A DNA stretch of 64,000 nt from Streptomyces sp. NBC_01217. Its GTDB lineage: Bacteria > Actinomycetota > Actinomycetes > Streptomycetales > Streptomycetaceae. The stretch covers positions 6,363,501 to 6,427,500 of the forward strand of contig NZ_CP108538.1 in NCBI RefSeq assembly GCF_035994185.1, in the 5' to 3' direction. The position numbers were made by a program, and so were the translations under genes. The notes under the pieces were generated by a model that was not told the DNA's origin, ran no database searches, and was given only the letters and a program-made list of their open reading frames with translations. Shown piece after piece: positions 8,523 to 19,553 of the stretch. The stretch's first letter is position 1; each line of letters starts with the position of its first letter.

Positions 8523-10379
8523 ATGCCGATGACCGAGCAGGCCACCGGGGCCCACCATCCCCAGCCGCGGGCCCGTAACGGCGGATCGTCCGCCGCCACC
8601 GTTGAGCACGTCACGGGCGCGCAGTCACTCATCCGGTCTCTTGAGGAAGTGGGGGCCGACACGGTATTCGGCATCCCCGGCGGCGCCATCCTTCCGGCGT
8701 ACGACCCGATGATGGACTCCACCCGGGTCCGTCATGTGCTGGTCCGTCACGAGCAGGGCGCCGGACACGCCGCCACCGGCTACGCGCAGGCCACCGGCAA
8801 GGTCGGCGTCTGCATGGCCACCTCGGGCCCCGGCGCCACCAACCTGGTCACCCCGATCGCCGACGCCCACATGGACTCCGTCCCGCTGGTCGCGATCACC
8901 GGCCAGGTCGCCTCCGCGGCGATCGGCACGGACGCCTTCCAGGAGGCGGACATCGTCGGCATCACGATGCCGGTCACCAAGCACAACTTCCTCGTCACCA
9001 AGGCCGAGGACATCCCGCACACCATCGCCGAGGCCTTCCATATCGCCTCCACCGGCCGTCCGGGCCCCGTCCTCGTCGACATCGCCAAGGACGCCCTCCA
9101 GGCGCAGACCACGTTCAGCTGGCCGCCGACCATGGACCTGCCCGGCTACCGCCCGGTCACCAAGCCGCACGCCAAGCAGATCCGCGAAGCCGCCAAGCTG
9201 ATCACCCAGGCCAAGCGCCCGGTGCTGTACGTCGGCGGCGGTGTCATCAAGGCGGGGGCCACCGCCGAACTGAAGGTCCTCGCAGAGCTCACCGGAGCGC
9301 CCGTCACCACCACACTGATGGCGCTCGGCGCATTCCCCGACAGCCACCCGCTGCACGTCGGAATGCCGGGCATGCACGGTGCGGTCACCGCCGTCACCGC
9401 GCTGCAGAAGGCCGACCTGATCGTCGCCCTCGGAGCCCGCTTCGACGACCGCGTCACCGGCAGGCTGGACAGCTTCGCCCCGTACGCCAAGATCGTCCAC
9501 GCCGACATCGACCCGGCCGAGATCGGCAAGAACCGCACGGCCGACGTGCCGATCGTCGGTGACGCCCGCGAGGTCATCGCCGACCTCGTCCAGGCCGTCC
9601 AGGCCGAACACACAGAGGGCCACACCGGCGACTACGCGGCCTGGTGGCAAGATCTCAACCGCTGGCGCGACACCTACCCGCTCGGCTACGACCTGCCCGA
9701 GGACGGCAGCCTCTCGCCGCAGCAGGTCATCCAGCGCATCGGCCGGCTCGCCCCCGAGGGCACGATCTTCGCGGCGGGCGTCGGCCAGCACCAGATGTGG
9801 GCCTCGCACTTCATCCAGTACGAGCAGCCCGCCACCTGGCTGAACTCCGGCGGCGCCGGAACGATGGGATACGCGGTCCCGGCCGCGATGGGCGCCAAGG
9901 CCGGCATGCCGGACCGCACCGTCTGGGCGATCGACGGCGACGGCTGCTTCCAGATGACCAATCAGGAACTCACCACCTGCGCGCTGAACAACATCCCGAT
10001 CAAGGTCGCGATCATCAACAACGGCGCGCTCGGGATGGTCCGCCAGTGGCAGACCCTGTTCTACAACCAGCGGTACTCCAACACCGTGCTGCACTCCGGC
10101 GCCGACACCGAGGGCATCCCGGCGAAGGGCACCCGCGTCCCGGACTTCGTCAAGCTGTCCGAGGCCATGGGCTGCTACGCGATCCGCTGCGAGGACCCGG
10201 CCGACCTGGACAAGGTCATCGAAGAGGCCAATTCCGTCAACGACCGCCCCGTCGTGATCGACTTCATCGTCCACGAGGACGCCATGGTGTGGCCGATGGT
10301 CGCCGCAGGCACCTCCAACGACGAGGTCATGGCCGCCCGCGGGGTCCGCCCCGACTTCGGCGACAACGAAGACGACTGA
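8523..10379 (+). CDS. ilvB: Acetolactate synthase large subunit
   Basis: Catalytic subunit of acetohydroxyacid synthase, which joins two pyruvates (or pyruvate and 2-oxobutyrate) in the first shared step of valine, leucine and isoleucine synthesis. At 618 residues it is normal for actinobacteria. The ThDP-activating Glu sits in [12 protein letters not shown] (about residue 77). [10 protein letters not shown] lies in the middle FAD-binding domain. The ThDP-Mg motif is [15 protein letters not shown] (about 469-483). The first 25 residues are a non-conserved tail. ATG 8523 follows GAGAAGAGA; ATG 8529 is two codons later. It is the first gene of ilvBNC, 65 nt after the attenuator, so expression should follow branched-chain amino acid supply. 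Confidence 0.98.
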   Translation: MPMTEQATGAHHPQPRARNGGSSAATVEHVTGAQSLIRSLEEVGADTVFGIPGGAILPAYDPMMDSTRVRHVLVRHEQGAGHAATGYAQATGKVGVCMATSGPGATNLVTPIADAHMDSVPLVAITGQVASAAIGTDAFQEADIVGITMPVTKHNFLVTKAEDIPHTIAEAFHIASTGRPGPVLVDIAKDALQAQTTFSWPPTMDLPGYRPVTKPHAKQIREAAKLITQAKRPVLYVGGGVIKAGATAELKVLAELTGAPVTTTLMALGAFPDSHPLHVGMPGMHGAVTAVTALQKADLIVALGARFDDRVTGRLDSFAPYAKIVHADIDPAEIGKNRTADVPIVGDAREVIADLVQAVQAEHTEGHTGDYAAWWQDLNRWRDTYPLGYDLPEDGSLSPQQVIQRIGRLAPEGTIFAAGVGQHQMWASHFIQYEQPATWLNSGGAGTMGYAVPAAMGAKAGMPDRTVWAIDGDGCFQMTNQELTTCALNNIPIKVAIINNGALGMVRQWQTLFYNQRYSNTVLHSGADTEGIPAKGTRVPDFVKLSEAMGCYAIRCEDPADLDKVIEEANSVNDRPVVIDFIVHEDAMVWPMVAAGTSNDEVMAARGVRPDFGDNEDD

Positions 10380-10401
10380 GAGACAGAGAGAGACCGACTC
10401 C

Positions 10402-12046
<1,645 letters not shown>

Positions 12047-12052
12047 CTCTTT

Positions 12053-12090
12053 CGCCCCGGGGGCGGGTCATCCGGCCCGCCCCCGGGGCG
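12053..12090 (+). terminator. Terminator after ilvC
   Basis: A perfect 15-bp GC-rich inverted repeat (12053-12067 and 12076-12090) with an 8-nt loop starts 7 nt after the ilvC stop. There is no T-run, as is common in Streptomyces terminators. It should end the ilvBNC transcript. Confidence 0.8.
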
Positions 12091-12319
12091 TTGCCCTGCT
12101 TCACCGCTGGAAGAGGCGGCGTCGTACGTGTGTACAAGTCGTCCACCCCCGTGTGGGTGATCCTTCCATCGGGGCTCAGTATGCGTCCTGGCGCATGACT
12201 ACACTTCTCCACACATACACGCGTCAGGCCCACAGTGTCGTGCGTCTTCCACGCGGCAAGCCCCTCCACCGCCTGCGGCCGTCGGGACGGCCGTCCGCAC
12301 TGGACCTGTGAGGACTCAC

Positions 12320-13912
12320 GTGAGCTCGAAACCTGTCGTACTCATCGCTGAAGAGCTGTCGCCTGCCACGGTTGACGCCCTGGGTCCGGATTTCGACATC
12401 CGGCACTGCAACGGCGCGGACCGCGCCGAGCTCCTCCCCGCGATCGCCGACGTCGATGCCATCCTGGTGCGCTCCGCCACCAAGGTCGACGCCGAGGCCA
12501 TCGCCGCCGCGAAGAAGCTGAGGGTCGTCGCCCGCGCGGGCGTCGGTCTGGACAACGTCGACGTCTCCGCCGCCACCAAGGCCGGCGTGATGGTCGTCAA
12601 CGCGCCGACGTCCAACATCGTGACCGCCGCCGAGCTGGCCTGCGGTCTGCTCGTCGCCACCGCGCGCAACATCCCGCAGGCCAACACCGCCCTCAAGAAC
12701 GGCGAGTGGAAGCGCTCCAAGTACACCGGCGTCGAGCTGAGCGAGAAGACCCTCGGTGTCGTCGGCCTCGGCCGCATCGGCGTGCTGGTCGCGCAGCGCA
12801 TGTCGGCCTTCGGCATGAAGATCGTCGCGTACGACCCCTATGTGCAGCCCGCGCGCGCCGCGCAGATGGGCGTCAAGCTCCTCACGCTGGACGAGCTCCT
12901 CGAAGTCGCCGACTTCATCACCGTGCACCTGCCCAAGACCCCCGAGACGCTCGGTCTGATCGGCGACGAGGCGCTGCACAAGGTGAAGCCCTCGGTGCGC
13001 ATCGTCAACGCCGCGCGCGGCGGCATCGTCGACGAGGCGGCGCTCGCCTCCGCCCTCAAGGAGGGCCGGGTCGCCGGCGCCGGTCTCGACGTGTACGCGA
13101 AGGAACCCTGCACGGACTCCCCGCTGTTCGAGTTCGACCAGGTCGTCTGCACCCCGCACCTCGGCGCCTCCACCGACGAGGCGCAGGAGAAGGCGGGCAT
13201 CGCGGTAGCCAAGTCCGTGCGCCTCGCCCTCGCCGGTGAGCTCGTGCCGGACGCGGTCAACGTCCAGGGCGGCGTCATCGCCGAGGACGTACGCCCCGGC
13301 CTGCCGCTCGCCGAGAAGCTCGGCCGGATCTTCACCGCGCTCGCGGGCGAGGTCGCGGTCCGCCTGGACGTCGAGGTGTACGGCGAGATCACCCAGCACG
13401 ACGTCAAGGTGCTCGAACTCTCCGCGCTCAAGGGCGTGTTCGAGGACGTGGTCGACGAGACCGTGTCGTATGTGAACGCCCCGCTCTTCGCGCAGGAGCG
13501 CGGTGTCGAGGTCCGCCTCACCACCAGCTCCGAGTCGCCCGACCACCGCAATGTGGTCACCGTCCGCGGCACGCTCTCCGGCGGCGAGGAGGTCGCGGTC
13601 TCCGGCACGCTGGCCGGACCCAAGCACCTCCAGAAGATCGTCGCCGTCGGCGAGTACGACGTGGATCTGGCCCTGGCCGACCACATGGTGGTGCTGCGTT
13701 ACGAGGACCGTCCCGGTGTCGTCGGCACGGTCGGCCGCATCCTCGGCGAGGCAGGACTGAACATCGCGGGCATGCAGGTCTCGCGGACGGACGCGGGCGG
13801 CGAGGCGCTGGTCGTCCTCACCGTCGACGACGACGTCCCGGCTTCGGTGCTCGCCGAGATCGCCACGGAGATCGGTGCGGCGTCGGCCCGTATGGTGAAC
13901 CTCTCCGACTGA
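12320..13912 (+). CDS. serA: D-3-phosphoglycerate dehydrogenase
   Basis: First step of serine synthesis: 3-phosphoglycerate to 3-phosphohydroxypyruvate with NAD. 530 residues from GTG 12320, the long type-I form. Order: substrate domain, NAD domain with VVGLGRIGVLVAQR (about 146), catalytic Arg in NAARGGIVDE and His in TPHLGAST. An intervening (ASB) domain follows, then a C-terminal ACT domain (about 450-530, VVLRYEDRPGVVGTVGRI) that senses serine in relatives. I chose 12320 rather than the upstream GTG 12308 because GAGGA lies 5-6 nt before it and the protein then starts with the familiar MSSKPVVLIAEELS. It has its own upstream region of about 230 bp, separated from ilvC by a terminator. Confidence 0.97.
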   Translation: MSSKPVVLIAEELSPATVDALGPDFDIRHCNGADRAELLPAIADVDAILVRSATKVDAEAIAAAKKLRVVARAGVGLDNVDVSAATKAGVMVVNAPTSNIVTAAELACGLLVATARNIPQANTALKNGEWKRSKYTGVELSEKTLGVVGLGRIGVLVAQRMSAFGMKIVAYDPYVQPARAAQMGVKLLTLDELLEVADFITVHLPKTPETLGLIGDEALHKVKPSVRIVNAARGGIVDEAALASALKEGRVAGAGLDVYAKEPCTDSPLFEFDQVVCTPHLGASTDEAQEKAGIAVAKSVRLALAGELVPDAVNVQGGVIAEDVRPGLPLAEKLGRIFTALAGEVAVRLDVEVYGEITQHDVKVLELSALKGVFEDVVDETVSYVNAPLFAQERGVEVRLTTSSESPDHRNVVTVRGTLSGGEEVAVSGTLAGPKHLQKIVAVGEYDVDLALADHMVVLRYEDRPGVVGTVGRILGEAGLNIAGMQVSRTDAGGEALVVLTVDDDVPASVLAEIATEIGAASARMVNLSD

Positions 13913-13929
13913 CGGCTCCGGAGTCCCAC

Positions 13930-13980
13930 GTACCCGGCATCTAGACGTGCGTCTTACACGGACGTCTGGATGCCGGGTAC
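13930..13980. repeat. 19-bp inverted repeat between serA and tetR
   Basis: Arms 13930-13948 and 13962-13980 match with one mismatch, separated by 13 nt. The second arm ends 9 nt before the TetR start codon. It could be the serA terminator, the operator of the TetR gene, or both. The high AT content inside the loop and its position over the likely promoter favour an operator role. Confidence 0.75.
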
Positions 13981-13989
13981 GCTGCTGTC

Positions 13990-14583
13990 ATGGGACATCG
14001 TGAGGATCTGCTCGAAGGCGCCAAGCGCTGCCTGCTGGAGAAGGGGTACGCCCGGACGACGGCACGCGACATCGTGGCCGCCTCCGGTACGAACCTCGCC
14101 TCCATCGGCTACCACTACGGCTCCAAGGAGGCCCTGCTCAACCTCGCCTTCCTCAAGGTGACGGAGGAGTGGGGCGATGTGCTCACGAAGCAGCCGGACG
14201 AAGACGCGGCCGCGGGTGACGCCGAGGTGGAGAAGCCGCCGCTCGACCAGTTCCGCGACACCTGGGAGCGGGTGATCGCCGGCTACGAGCAGTCCCGGTC
14301 CGTCTGGCAGCTCCAGACGGAGGTCGTCTCCCGCATCGACTCCGACCCCGAACTGCAAAAGGCCCTGGCGGGCCCGCAGCGCGAGGGGCGAAACGGGCTC
14401 GCCCAGAGCATGCTCGGCATCGACCCGGAGACGGAACCGGAGAAGGCGCGGGTGGCCGGACTGTTCTGCCAGGCGCTGCTCGCGGGCGTGATGGTGCAGT
14501 GGCTGATGGACAGTGAATCCGCGCCGTCCGCACAGGACCTGACGGACGGCCTGAAGGCGGTGCTGGAGGGGCGGGCGCCGTAG
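13990..14583 (+). CDS. TetR-family transcriptional regulator
   Basis: A 197-residue repressor-type regulator. The N-terminal HTH is clear (REDLLEGAKRCLLEKGYARTT followed by ARDIVAASGTNLASIGYHYGSKEALLNLA). The C-terminal ligand domain (from about 60) carries TWERVIAGYEQSRSVWQLQ and a closing acidic/hydrophobic helix, similar to many Streptomyces TetR regulators of unknown ligand. It is followed by the rifamycin-resistance-like pair on the same strand, 157 bp later. The target is unknown; the inverted repeat just upstream suggests autoregulation. Confidence 0.9.
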   Translation: MGHREDLLEGAKRCLLEKGYARTTARDIVAASGTNLASIGYHYGSKEALLNLAFLKVTEEWGDVLTKQPDEDAAAGDAEVEKPPLDQFRDTWERVIAGYEQSRSVWQLQTEVVSRIDSDPELQKALAGPQREGRNGLAQSMLGIDPETEPEKARVAGLFCQALLAGVMVQWLMDSESAPSAQDLTDGLKAVLEGRAP

Positions 14584-14659
14584 TCGGCTCAGGGCGGATC
14601 GCACGACAGCGGGGAAGGAGGAGTACCCACTCCTTTCCACTCTCAACATATAGCGCATG

Positions 14660-14682
14660 GGGGGCCTTGCGGCAAGGCCCCC
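14660..14682. promoter_or_regulatory. Rifamycin-associated element (RAE)-like palindrome
   Basis: Perfect 23-bp palindrome: GGGGGCCTTGC, a central G, then GCAAGGCCCCC. The core CTTGCGGCAAG within G/C runs matches my memory of the RAE, the motif found upstream of rifampin-inducible resistance genes in actinobacteria. An AT-rich hexamer (TATAGC) lies just before it. It sits 58 nt upstream of the glycosyltransferase GTG, which fits a rifamycin-inducible promoter. Confidence 0.75.
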
Positions 14683-14740
14683 ATCGTGCCGCAGAATCAT
14701 CGGCCGAGGCCAGAACCTGCGGAAATGGGAGAGTCACGAA

Positions 14741-15982
14741 GTGCGTGTGCTGTTGTCTACGTATGGGTCGCGTGGGGACGTCGAACCGCTGGTGGGACTC
14801 GCGGTGCGGCTGCGGGCACTCGGCGCGCAGGTGCGGGTGTGCGCGCCGCCGGACGAGGAGTTCGCGAAGCTGCTGGCCGGTGTCGGCGTGGAGCTGGTGC
14901 CGGTCGGCCGGTCGGCGCGCGCGTTGACGATCGGGACGACGCCGCCGTCCGCCGCGGGCCTGCCCCAGCGAGCGGCCGAGCTGATCGCCGGTCAGTTCGA
15001 CGCGGTCACCACGGCGGCCGAGGGATGCGATGTGCTGGTGGCGACCGGCGTGATGCCGGCCGTGGCCGGCGCGCGGTCGGTGGCCGAGAAACTGGGCATC
15101 CGCTCCGTGTCCGTGACCTTCCAGCAGGTCACCCTGCCGTCCCCGCACCACGCGCCGCTGGCGTATCCGGGCCGGCCGTTCCCGCCGGAGGTGACCGACA
15201 ACCGGGTGCTGTGGGATCTGGACGCCCGGAGCATCAACGCGCTGTTCGGTGCGGCGCTCAACACGAACCGGGCGTCGATCGGTCTGCCACCGGTGGACAA
15301 CGTCCGCGACCATGTCATCGGTGACCGGCCGTGGCTCGCGACGGACCCGGTCCTGGACCCGTGGAAGGGGTCGGCGGACCTCGACGTCGTACAGACCGGC
15401 GCGTGGATCCTGCCGGACGAACGGACCCTCCCGGCCGAGTTGACGGCGTTCCTGGACGCCGGCGCACCACCCGTGTACGTGGGCTTCGGCAGCATGCCCA
15501 TGCGCACATCGACGGACGTCGCCCGGGTGGCCATCGAGGCGGTCCGCGCGCAGGGCCGCCGCGCACTCCTCGCCCACGGCTGGGCCGACCTGGCCCTGAT
15601 CGACGACCAGGACGACTGCTTCGTCGTCGGCGAGGTCAACCAGCAGGCACTGTTCGGCCGGGTGGCCGCCGTCGTGCACCACGGCGGCGCGGGCACCACG
15701 ACGACGGCCACCCGGGCCGGTGCGCCTCAGGTGGTGGTACCCCAGGCGACGGACCAGCCGTACTGGGCGGGCCGGGTGGCAGAGCTGGGCATCGGCGCGG
15801 CACACGACGGTCCGACTCCGACCGCCGAATCCCTGTCGGCCGCGCTCAGGACGGCCCTGACCCCCGGGACCCGCGCACGAGCGAGGGCCGTGGCCGGCAC
15901 GGTCCGCGCCGACGGGACGACCGTGGCCGCGAGGCTGCTGCTCGACATGGCCGACCGCGAAAGGCCATCGGTGTCCGCGTGA
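14741..15982 (+). CDS. rgt: UDP-glycosyltransferase, probable rifamycin glycosyltransferase
   Basis: A GT1/MGT-type glycosyltransferase of 413 residues. The N-terminal acceptor domain opens RVLLSTYGSRGDVEPLVGL. The C-terminal donor domain carries the nucleotide-sugar motif HHGGAGTTTTATRAGAPQVV (about residue 308), with ATDQPYWAGRVAELG following. Rgt enzymes inactivate rifamycins by glucosylating an ansa-bridge hydroxyl. Assignment to that subgroup rests on context: the RAE-like palindrome upstream and a HelR-like gene 75 bp downstream. From sequence alone it could be another sterol or natural-product glycosyltransferase. GTG 14741 was chosen because GGGAGAG lies upstream and the frame's earlier start (14657) would cover the palindrome. 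Confidence 0.8.
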   Translation: MRVLLSTYGSRGDVEPLVGLAVRLRALGAQVRVCAPPDEEFAKLLAGVGVELVPVGRSARALTIGTTPPSAAGLPQRAAELIAGQFDAVTTAAEGCDVLVATGVMPAVAGARSVAEKLGIRSVSVTFQQVTLPSPHHAPLAYPGRPFPPEVTDNRVLWDLDARSINALFGAALNTNRASIGLPPVDNVRDHVIGDRPWLATDPVLDPWKGSADLDVVQTGAWILPDERTLPAELTAFLDAGAPPVYVGFGSMPMRTSTDVARVAIEAVRAQGRRALLAHGWADLALIDDQDDCFVVGEVNQQALFGRVAAVVHHGGAGTTTTATRAGAPQVVVPQATDQPYWAGRVAELGIGAAHDGPTPTAESLSAALRTALTPGTRARARAVAGTVRADGTTVAARLLLDMADRERPSVSA

Positions 15983-16057
15983 ACCACGCGGGACCGCCAA
16001 GCCGGACGCCTTGCCGCGCGCAATGGTCGCAAGCGGCCTCAAAACGGAGCTGATGAC

Positions 16058-18211
16058 GTGAACCCCCTGACCACCAGTGCGTTCGGCCTTCCCGACCGCC
16101 TCTCCCACAAGGCGGACCCGGCGCTGATCGCCGGGGACGAGCAGCACTTCGCGGCCATCGCGGAGTGCCTTGAGCAGTCGATCGCCGAGCTGTCCGACCG
16201 CCTCGATGCCGAGCTCAAGTCGCCCGGCGGCGCAGGCCGGCAGGCGATGGACCGGGACGTGGAGGTCCACCGGCTGACCGCGCGCCTGCGCGCACTGCGC
16301 CGCTTCGGCCTGGACCTGTGCCTCGGACGCATGGTCGGCGCGGACGACCCCGAGCCCGTGTACGTCGGACGGCTCGGCCTCACGGACAGTACGGGGCGGC
16401 GGCTGCTGCTCGACTGGCGCTCCCCTGCGGCCGAGCCCTTCTTCGGAGCCACCCACGCCAACCCGACGGGTCTGGCGAGCCGCCGCAGGTATCGCTGGAC
16501 CGGTGGCCGGATCAGCGACTACTGGGACGAGGTGTTCACCTCGGACGGGTTCGCCGGGCACGCCGCGCTCGACGACCAGTCCGCCTTCATCGCCAGCCTG
16601 GGCAGCAACCGCTCGCCCCGGATGCGAGACGTGCTCGGCACCATCCAGGCCGACCAGGACGCCATCATCCGCGCGGGATCCCGCGGCGCTCTCGTCGTCG
16701 ACGGCGGTCCGGGTACGGGGAAGACCGTCGTCGCCCTGCACCGCTCCGCCTACCTCCTCTACTCCGACCCCCGCCTGAGTCACCGCCGGGGCGGCGTGCT
16801 GTTCGTCGGTCCGCACCGGCCCTACCTGGCCTACGTGGCCGACGTCCTGCCCAGCCTCGGGGAGGAGGGTGTGCAGACCTGCATCCTGCGGGACCTCGTC
16901 GCCGAGGGAGCCGCGGCAGCGATCGAGACCGCCCCGGACGTGGCCCGCCTGAAGTCGTCCGCGAACCTGGTGAACGCGATCGAGACGGCCGTCAGGTTCT
17001 ACGAGAAGCCGCCCGCCAGGGGGATGACGGTCACGACCCACTGGTCCGACATCCGGCTGAGCGCCGACGACTGGGCCGTGGCGTTCGAGGCGGCAGAACC
17101 CGGTACCCCGCACAACGAGGCGCGCGACCAGGTCTGGGAGGAGCTGCTCACCATCCTGGTGGACAAGCACGACGGTGACGCCCCGGCCGACCGGCTCCGC
17201 AAGTCGCTGCTGCAGAACAGGGAGTTGCTCACGGCCTTCGACCGTGCGTGGCCGCTGCTGGAAGCGGCGGACCTCGTCGCAGACCTGTGGTCCGTACCCG
17301 CCTACCTGCGGATGTGCGCTCCCTGGCTCGGCCCCGACGACGTGTCGAAACTGCAGCGTGAGGACGCCCGGGCCTGGACGGTGTCCGACCTGCCGCTCCT
17401 GGACGCGGCACGGCAGCGGCTCGGCGACCCGGAGGCGTCACTGCGCAGGCGTCGGCACGAGGCCACCCTCGCCGCCGAACGCGCGCGCCGGGCCGACGTC
17501 ATCGACGGCATCCTGCGGGACACCCAGATCGACGAGAGCGAAGGCGCGGTGGGGATGCTGCGCGGACGCGACCTGCAGGACGCCCTGATCGACGAGAGCG
17601 CACCGCCCGGCGCCGAACCGGACCTGCTCGCGGGCCCGTTCGCCCACATCGTCGTGGACGAGGCCCAGGAACTGACCGACGCGGAGTGGCAGATGCTGCT
17701 GCTGCGGTGCCCGTCCCGGAGTTTCACCATTGTCGGGGACCGTGCCCAGGCCAGGCACGGGTTCACGGAGTCGTGGCAGGAACGGCTCGACCGGGTCGGG
17801 CTCGACCGGATCGACCTGGCGTCCCTGAGCATCAACTACCGGACACCGGCGGGAATCATGGCGGAAGCCGAGCCGGTCATCCGGGCCGTGCTCCCGGACG
17901 CCAACGTGCCGACCTCCATCCGCAGCAGCGACGTCCCCGTCGTCCATGGATCCGCTTCGGATCTGAGCTCGGTCCTCGACACCTGGCTCGCCGCACATGC
18001 CGACGGGATCGCCTGCGTCATCGGCGATCCCGCGTTCCGGACGACGTCCCGTGTCCGGTCGCTGACCCCGGAGCTGTCGAAGGGACTTGAGTTCGACCTG
18101 GTCGTCCTCATCGACCCGGAGACGTTCGGCAAGGGCATCGAGGGAGCGGTCGACCGCTATGTCGCGATGACCCGGGCGACCCAGCAGCTCGTCATCCTCA
18201 CGAGCTCCTGA
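16058..18211 (+). CDS. helR: HelD-like RNA polymerase recycling ATPase, probable HelR
   Basis: A 717-residue UvrD/HelD-type SF1 ATPase that removes stalled RNA polymerase from DNA; HelR members also displace rifamycin and give resistance. An N-terminal coiled coil (about 25-90) is followed by GRLGLTDSTGRRLLLDWRSP, typical of the HelD secondary-channel region. Walker A is VVDGGPGTGKTVVALHRSAY (about 215). Walker B is HIVVDEAQELTDAEW (about 530). Late SF1 motifs are INYRTPAGI and RYVAMTRATQQLVIL. GTG 16058 with GGAG 10 nt upstream. It shares the direction and probably the RAE-controlled promoter of the glycosyltransferase; the 75-bp gap holds no strong hairpin. The HelR subtype is inferred from context. 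Confidence 0.85.
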   Translation: MNPLTTSAFGLPDRLSHKADPALIAGDEQHFAAIAECLEQSIAELSDRLDAELKSPGGAGRQAMDRDVEVHRLTARLRALRRFGLDLCLGRMVGADDPEPVYVGRLGLTDSTGRRLLLDWRSPAAEPFFGATHANPTGLASRRRYRWTGGRISDYWDEVFTSDGFAGHAALDDQSAFIASLGSNRSPRMRDVLGTIQADQDAIIRAGSRGALVVDGGPGTGKTVVALHRSAYLLYSDPRLSHRRGGVLFVGPHRPYLAYVADVLPSLGEEGVQTCILRDLVAEGAAAAIETAPDVARLKSSANLVNAIETAVRFYEKPPARGMTVTTHWSDIRLSADDWAVAFEAAEPGTPHNEARDQVWEELLTILVDKHDGDAPADRLRKSLLQNRELLTAFDRAWPLLEAADLVADLWSVPAYLRMCAPWLGPDDVSKLQREDARAWTVSDLPLLDAARQRLGDPEASLRRRRHEATLAAERARRADVIDGILRDTQIDESEGAVGMLRGRDLQDALIDESAPPGAEPDLLAGPFAHIVVDEAQELTDAEWQMLLLRCPSRSFTIVGDRAQARHGFTESWQERLDRVGLDRIDLASLSINYRTPAGIMAEAEPVIRAVLPDANVPTSIRSSDVPVVHGSASDLSSVLDTWLAAHADGIACVIGDPAFRTTSRVRSLTPELSKGLEFDLVVLIDPETFGKGIEGAVDRYVAMTRATQQLVILTSS

Positions 18212-18231
18212 CGCCGGATCCTGGAGCGGGC

Positions 18232-19374
18232 TCAGAGGCGGGCGCTCTTGAGTGCCATGTGCAGCAGCAGCCGGTCCTCGCCGTCGTTCAGGTCGAGGCC
18301 GGTGAGCTGCTGGACCCGGGAGATCCGGTAGTAGAGCGTCTGGCGGTGGATGCCGAGTGCGGCGGCCGTGCGGGACGCCTGGCCCGCGCAGTCGAGGAAC
18401 ACCTCGGCGGTGCGGGCCAGCTCCTTGTTCGGCGGGGTGAGCAGGGCGCGGACCGCGGGGTCCGCGGTCGCCTCCGCGGGGAGCGCGGTCAGCAGCCGGT
18501 ACGGGCCGATCGCCGACCAGTTCGCGACCGGGCCGAAGCGGGACTCGGCCGCCGCGGCGCGGGCCGCGGCCGACGCCTCCTGCCAGGCCTCGGCCAGGTC
18601 CGCCAGGCCGCGGCGGGGCACCCCGACCCCGGCGGTGGCGCCCCGGACCGCGGTGGCGCGCAGCCGGTCCGCCGCGGTGAGCGCCGGATCGAGGACATCG
18701 GCGGAGCGCAGCCGGACCAGCGCGGCCAGCGAGGGGGGACCGGCGGCCCCGGGGGCCGGGAGCGAGGTCAGGGCCGACGCCGCCGAGACCGTACGGGCCG
18801 ACGGCGGATCGTCGGTCCACGGGGTCACGCACACCACCGCGTGCAGTCCCTCCGCGTCCCGGCCCAGCGCCTCGTGCAGCGCGGCCACCGCCATGTCGCG
18901 CTGCCAGCCCCGCCCGGCGGTGAGGACCGCGCCGAACTCCCGGGACAGATCCGTACCGGCCCGCGCCTCGTCTGACAGCAGCCCCCCGATCCGGGTCGCC
19001 GCCTCCATCGCCGCCTTCAGCTGCTCGTCGGTGGGCCCGGGGTCGGCGTCGAGCAGCCATACGTAACCGAGGACGACACCCCGATGGCGTACCGGCAGAC
19101 AGATACGGCCGCGGAACACCCCGGCCTCCGGGGCGGCCGGGATGCGGACCGGGCCGGTGGCGCGGGCGATGCCGAAGCCCTCGAACCAGGCGCGGACCGC
19201 GGGCGTGGAGCGCCTGGTGAGGATCGAGCGGGTGCGGACCGGGTCCATCGCCGTGTCGTCGTCGCTGTCGTGGGCACCGAAGGCGACCAGGCCGAAATCC
19301 CGGTTCTCCAGCGTCGCGGGGGCGCCGAGCAGCCCGGAGATCTCGTCGACCAGCTCCTGGTAATCGCCCTTCAC
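18232..19374 (-). CDS. PucR/CdaR-type regulator of proline catabolism
   Basis: A 380-residue regulator. The N-terminal half is a GAF-like sensory domain ([18 protein letters not shown]). The C-terminus is a PucR-type HTH ([39 protein letters not shown], shown here as part of a longer motif at about 325-365). It is divergent from proline dehydrogenase, with a 16-bp palindrome between them. PucR regulators in this position activate proline oxidation genes in response to proline; that role is inferred from position. The stop lies 20 bp from the convergent helR stop. Confidence 0.88.
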   Translation of the reverse strand: MKGDYQELVDEISGLLGAPATLENRDFGLVAFGAHDSDDDTAMDPVRTRSILTRRSTPAVRAWFEGFGIARATGPVRIPAAPEAGVFRGRICLPVRHRGVVLGYVWLLDADPGPTDEQLKAAMEAATRIGGLLSDEARAGTDLSREFGAVLTAGRGWQRDMAVAALHEALGRDAEGLHAVVCVTPWTDDPPSARTVSAASALTSLPAPGAAGPPSLAALVRLRSADVLDPALTAADRLRATAVRGATAGVGVPRRGLADLAEAWQEASAAARAAAAESRFGPVANWSAIGPYRLLTALPAEATADPAVRALLTPPNKELARTAEVFLDCAGQASRTAAALGIHRQTLYYRISRVQQLTGLDLNDGEDRLLLHMALKSARL

Positions 19375-19394
19375 CCGGCCATTCTCGCACCCCT

Positions 19395-19456
19395 TCAGAC
19401 ATATGTCTGAGAACCCGCGAATGGATGCGTGACAGCTGTCGATGGCACACCATCGG
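19395..19456. promoter_or_regulatory. Palindromes between pucR-type gene and proline dehydrogenase
   Basis: A perfect 16-bp palindrome TCAGACATATGTCTGA (19395-19410) lies 21 bp upstream of the divergent regulator start. It is followed by GACAGCTGTC (19432-19441) and the CGATGG/CCATCG repeat (19441-19456). The AT-centred 16-mer is the best candidate operator for the PucR-type protein. Confidence 0.6.
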
Positions 19457-19553
19457 AGGGATCCTTAGATTTCACGGTGGTTCTCCGTGCTGTACCGCTC
19501 TGTTCCCTTTTCGCCGGTACGGCCATCGTTCGTACTTTCCGTGGAGGTGCCCC

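Noticed and set aside
15990..16050. A second RAE before helR
   Set aside because: CCTTGCCG and CGCAAGCGG occur but are 15 nt apart and do not form the tight palindrome.
14183..17170. 995-residue minus-strand frame opposite the glycosyltransferase and helR
   Set aside because: Low-complexity His/Arg/Gly composition; the plus strand carries intact enzymes.
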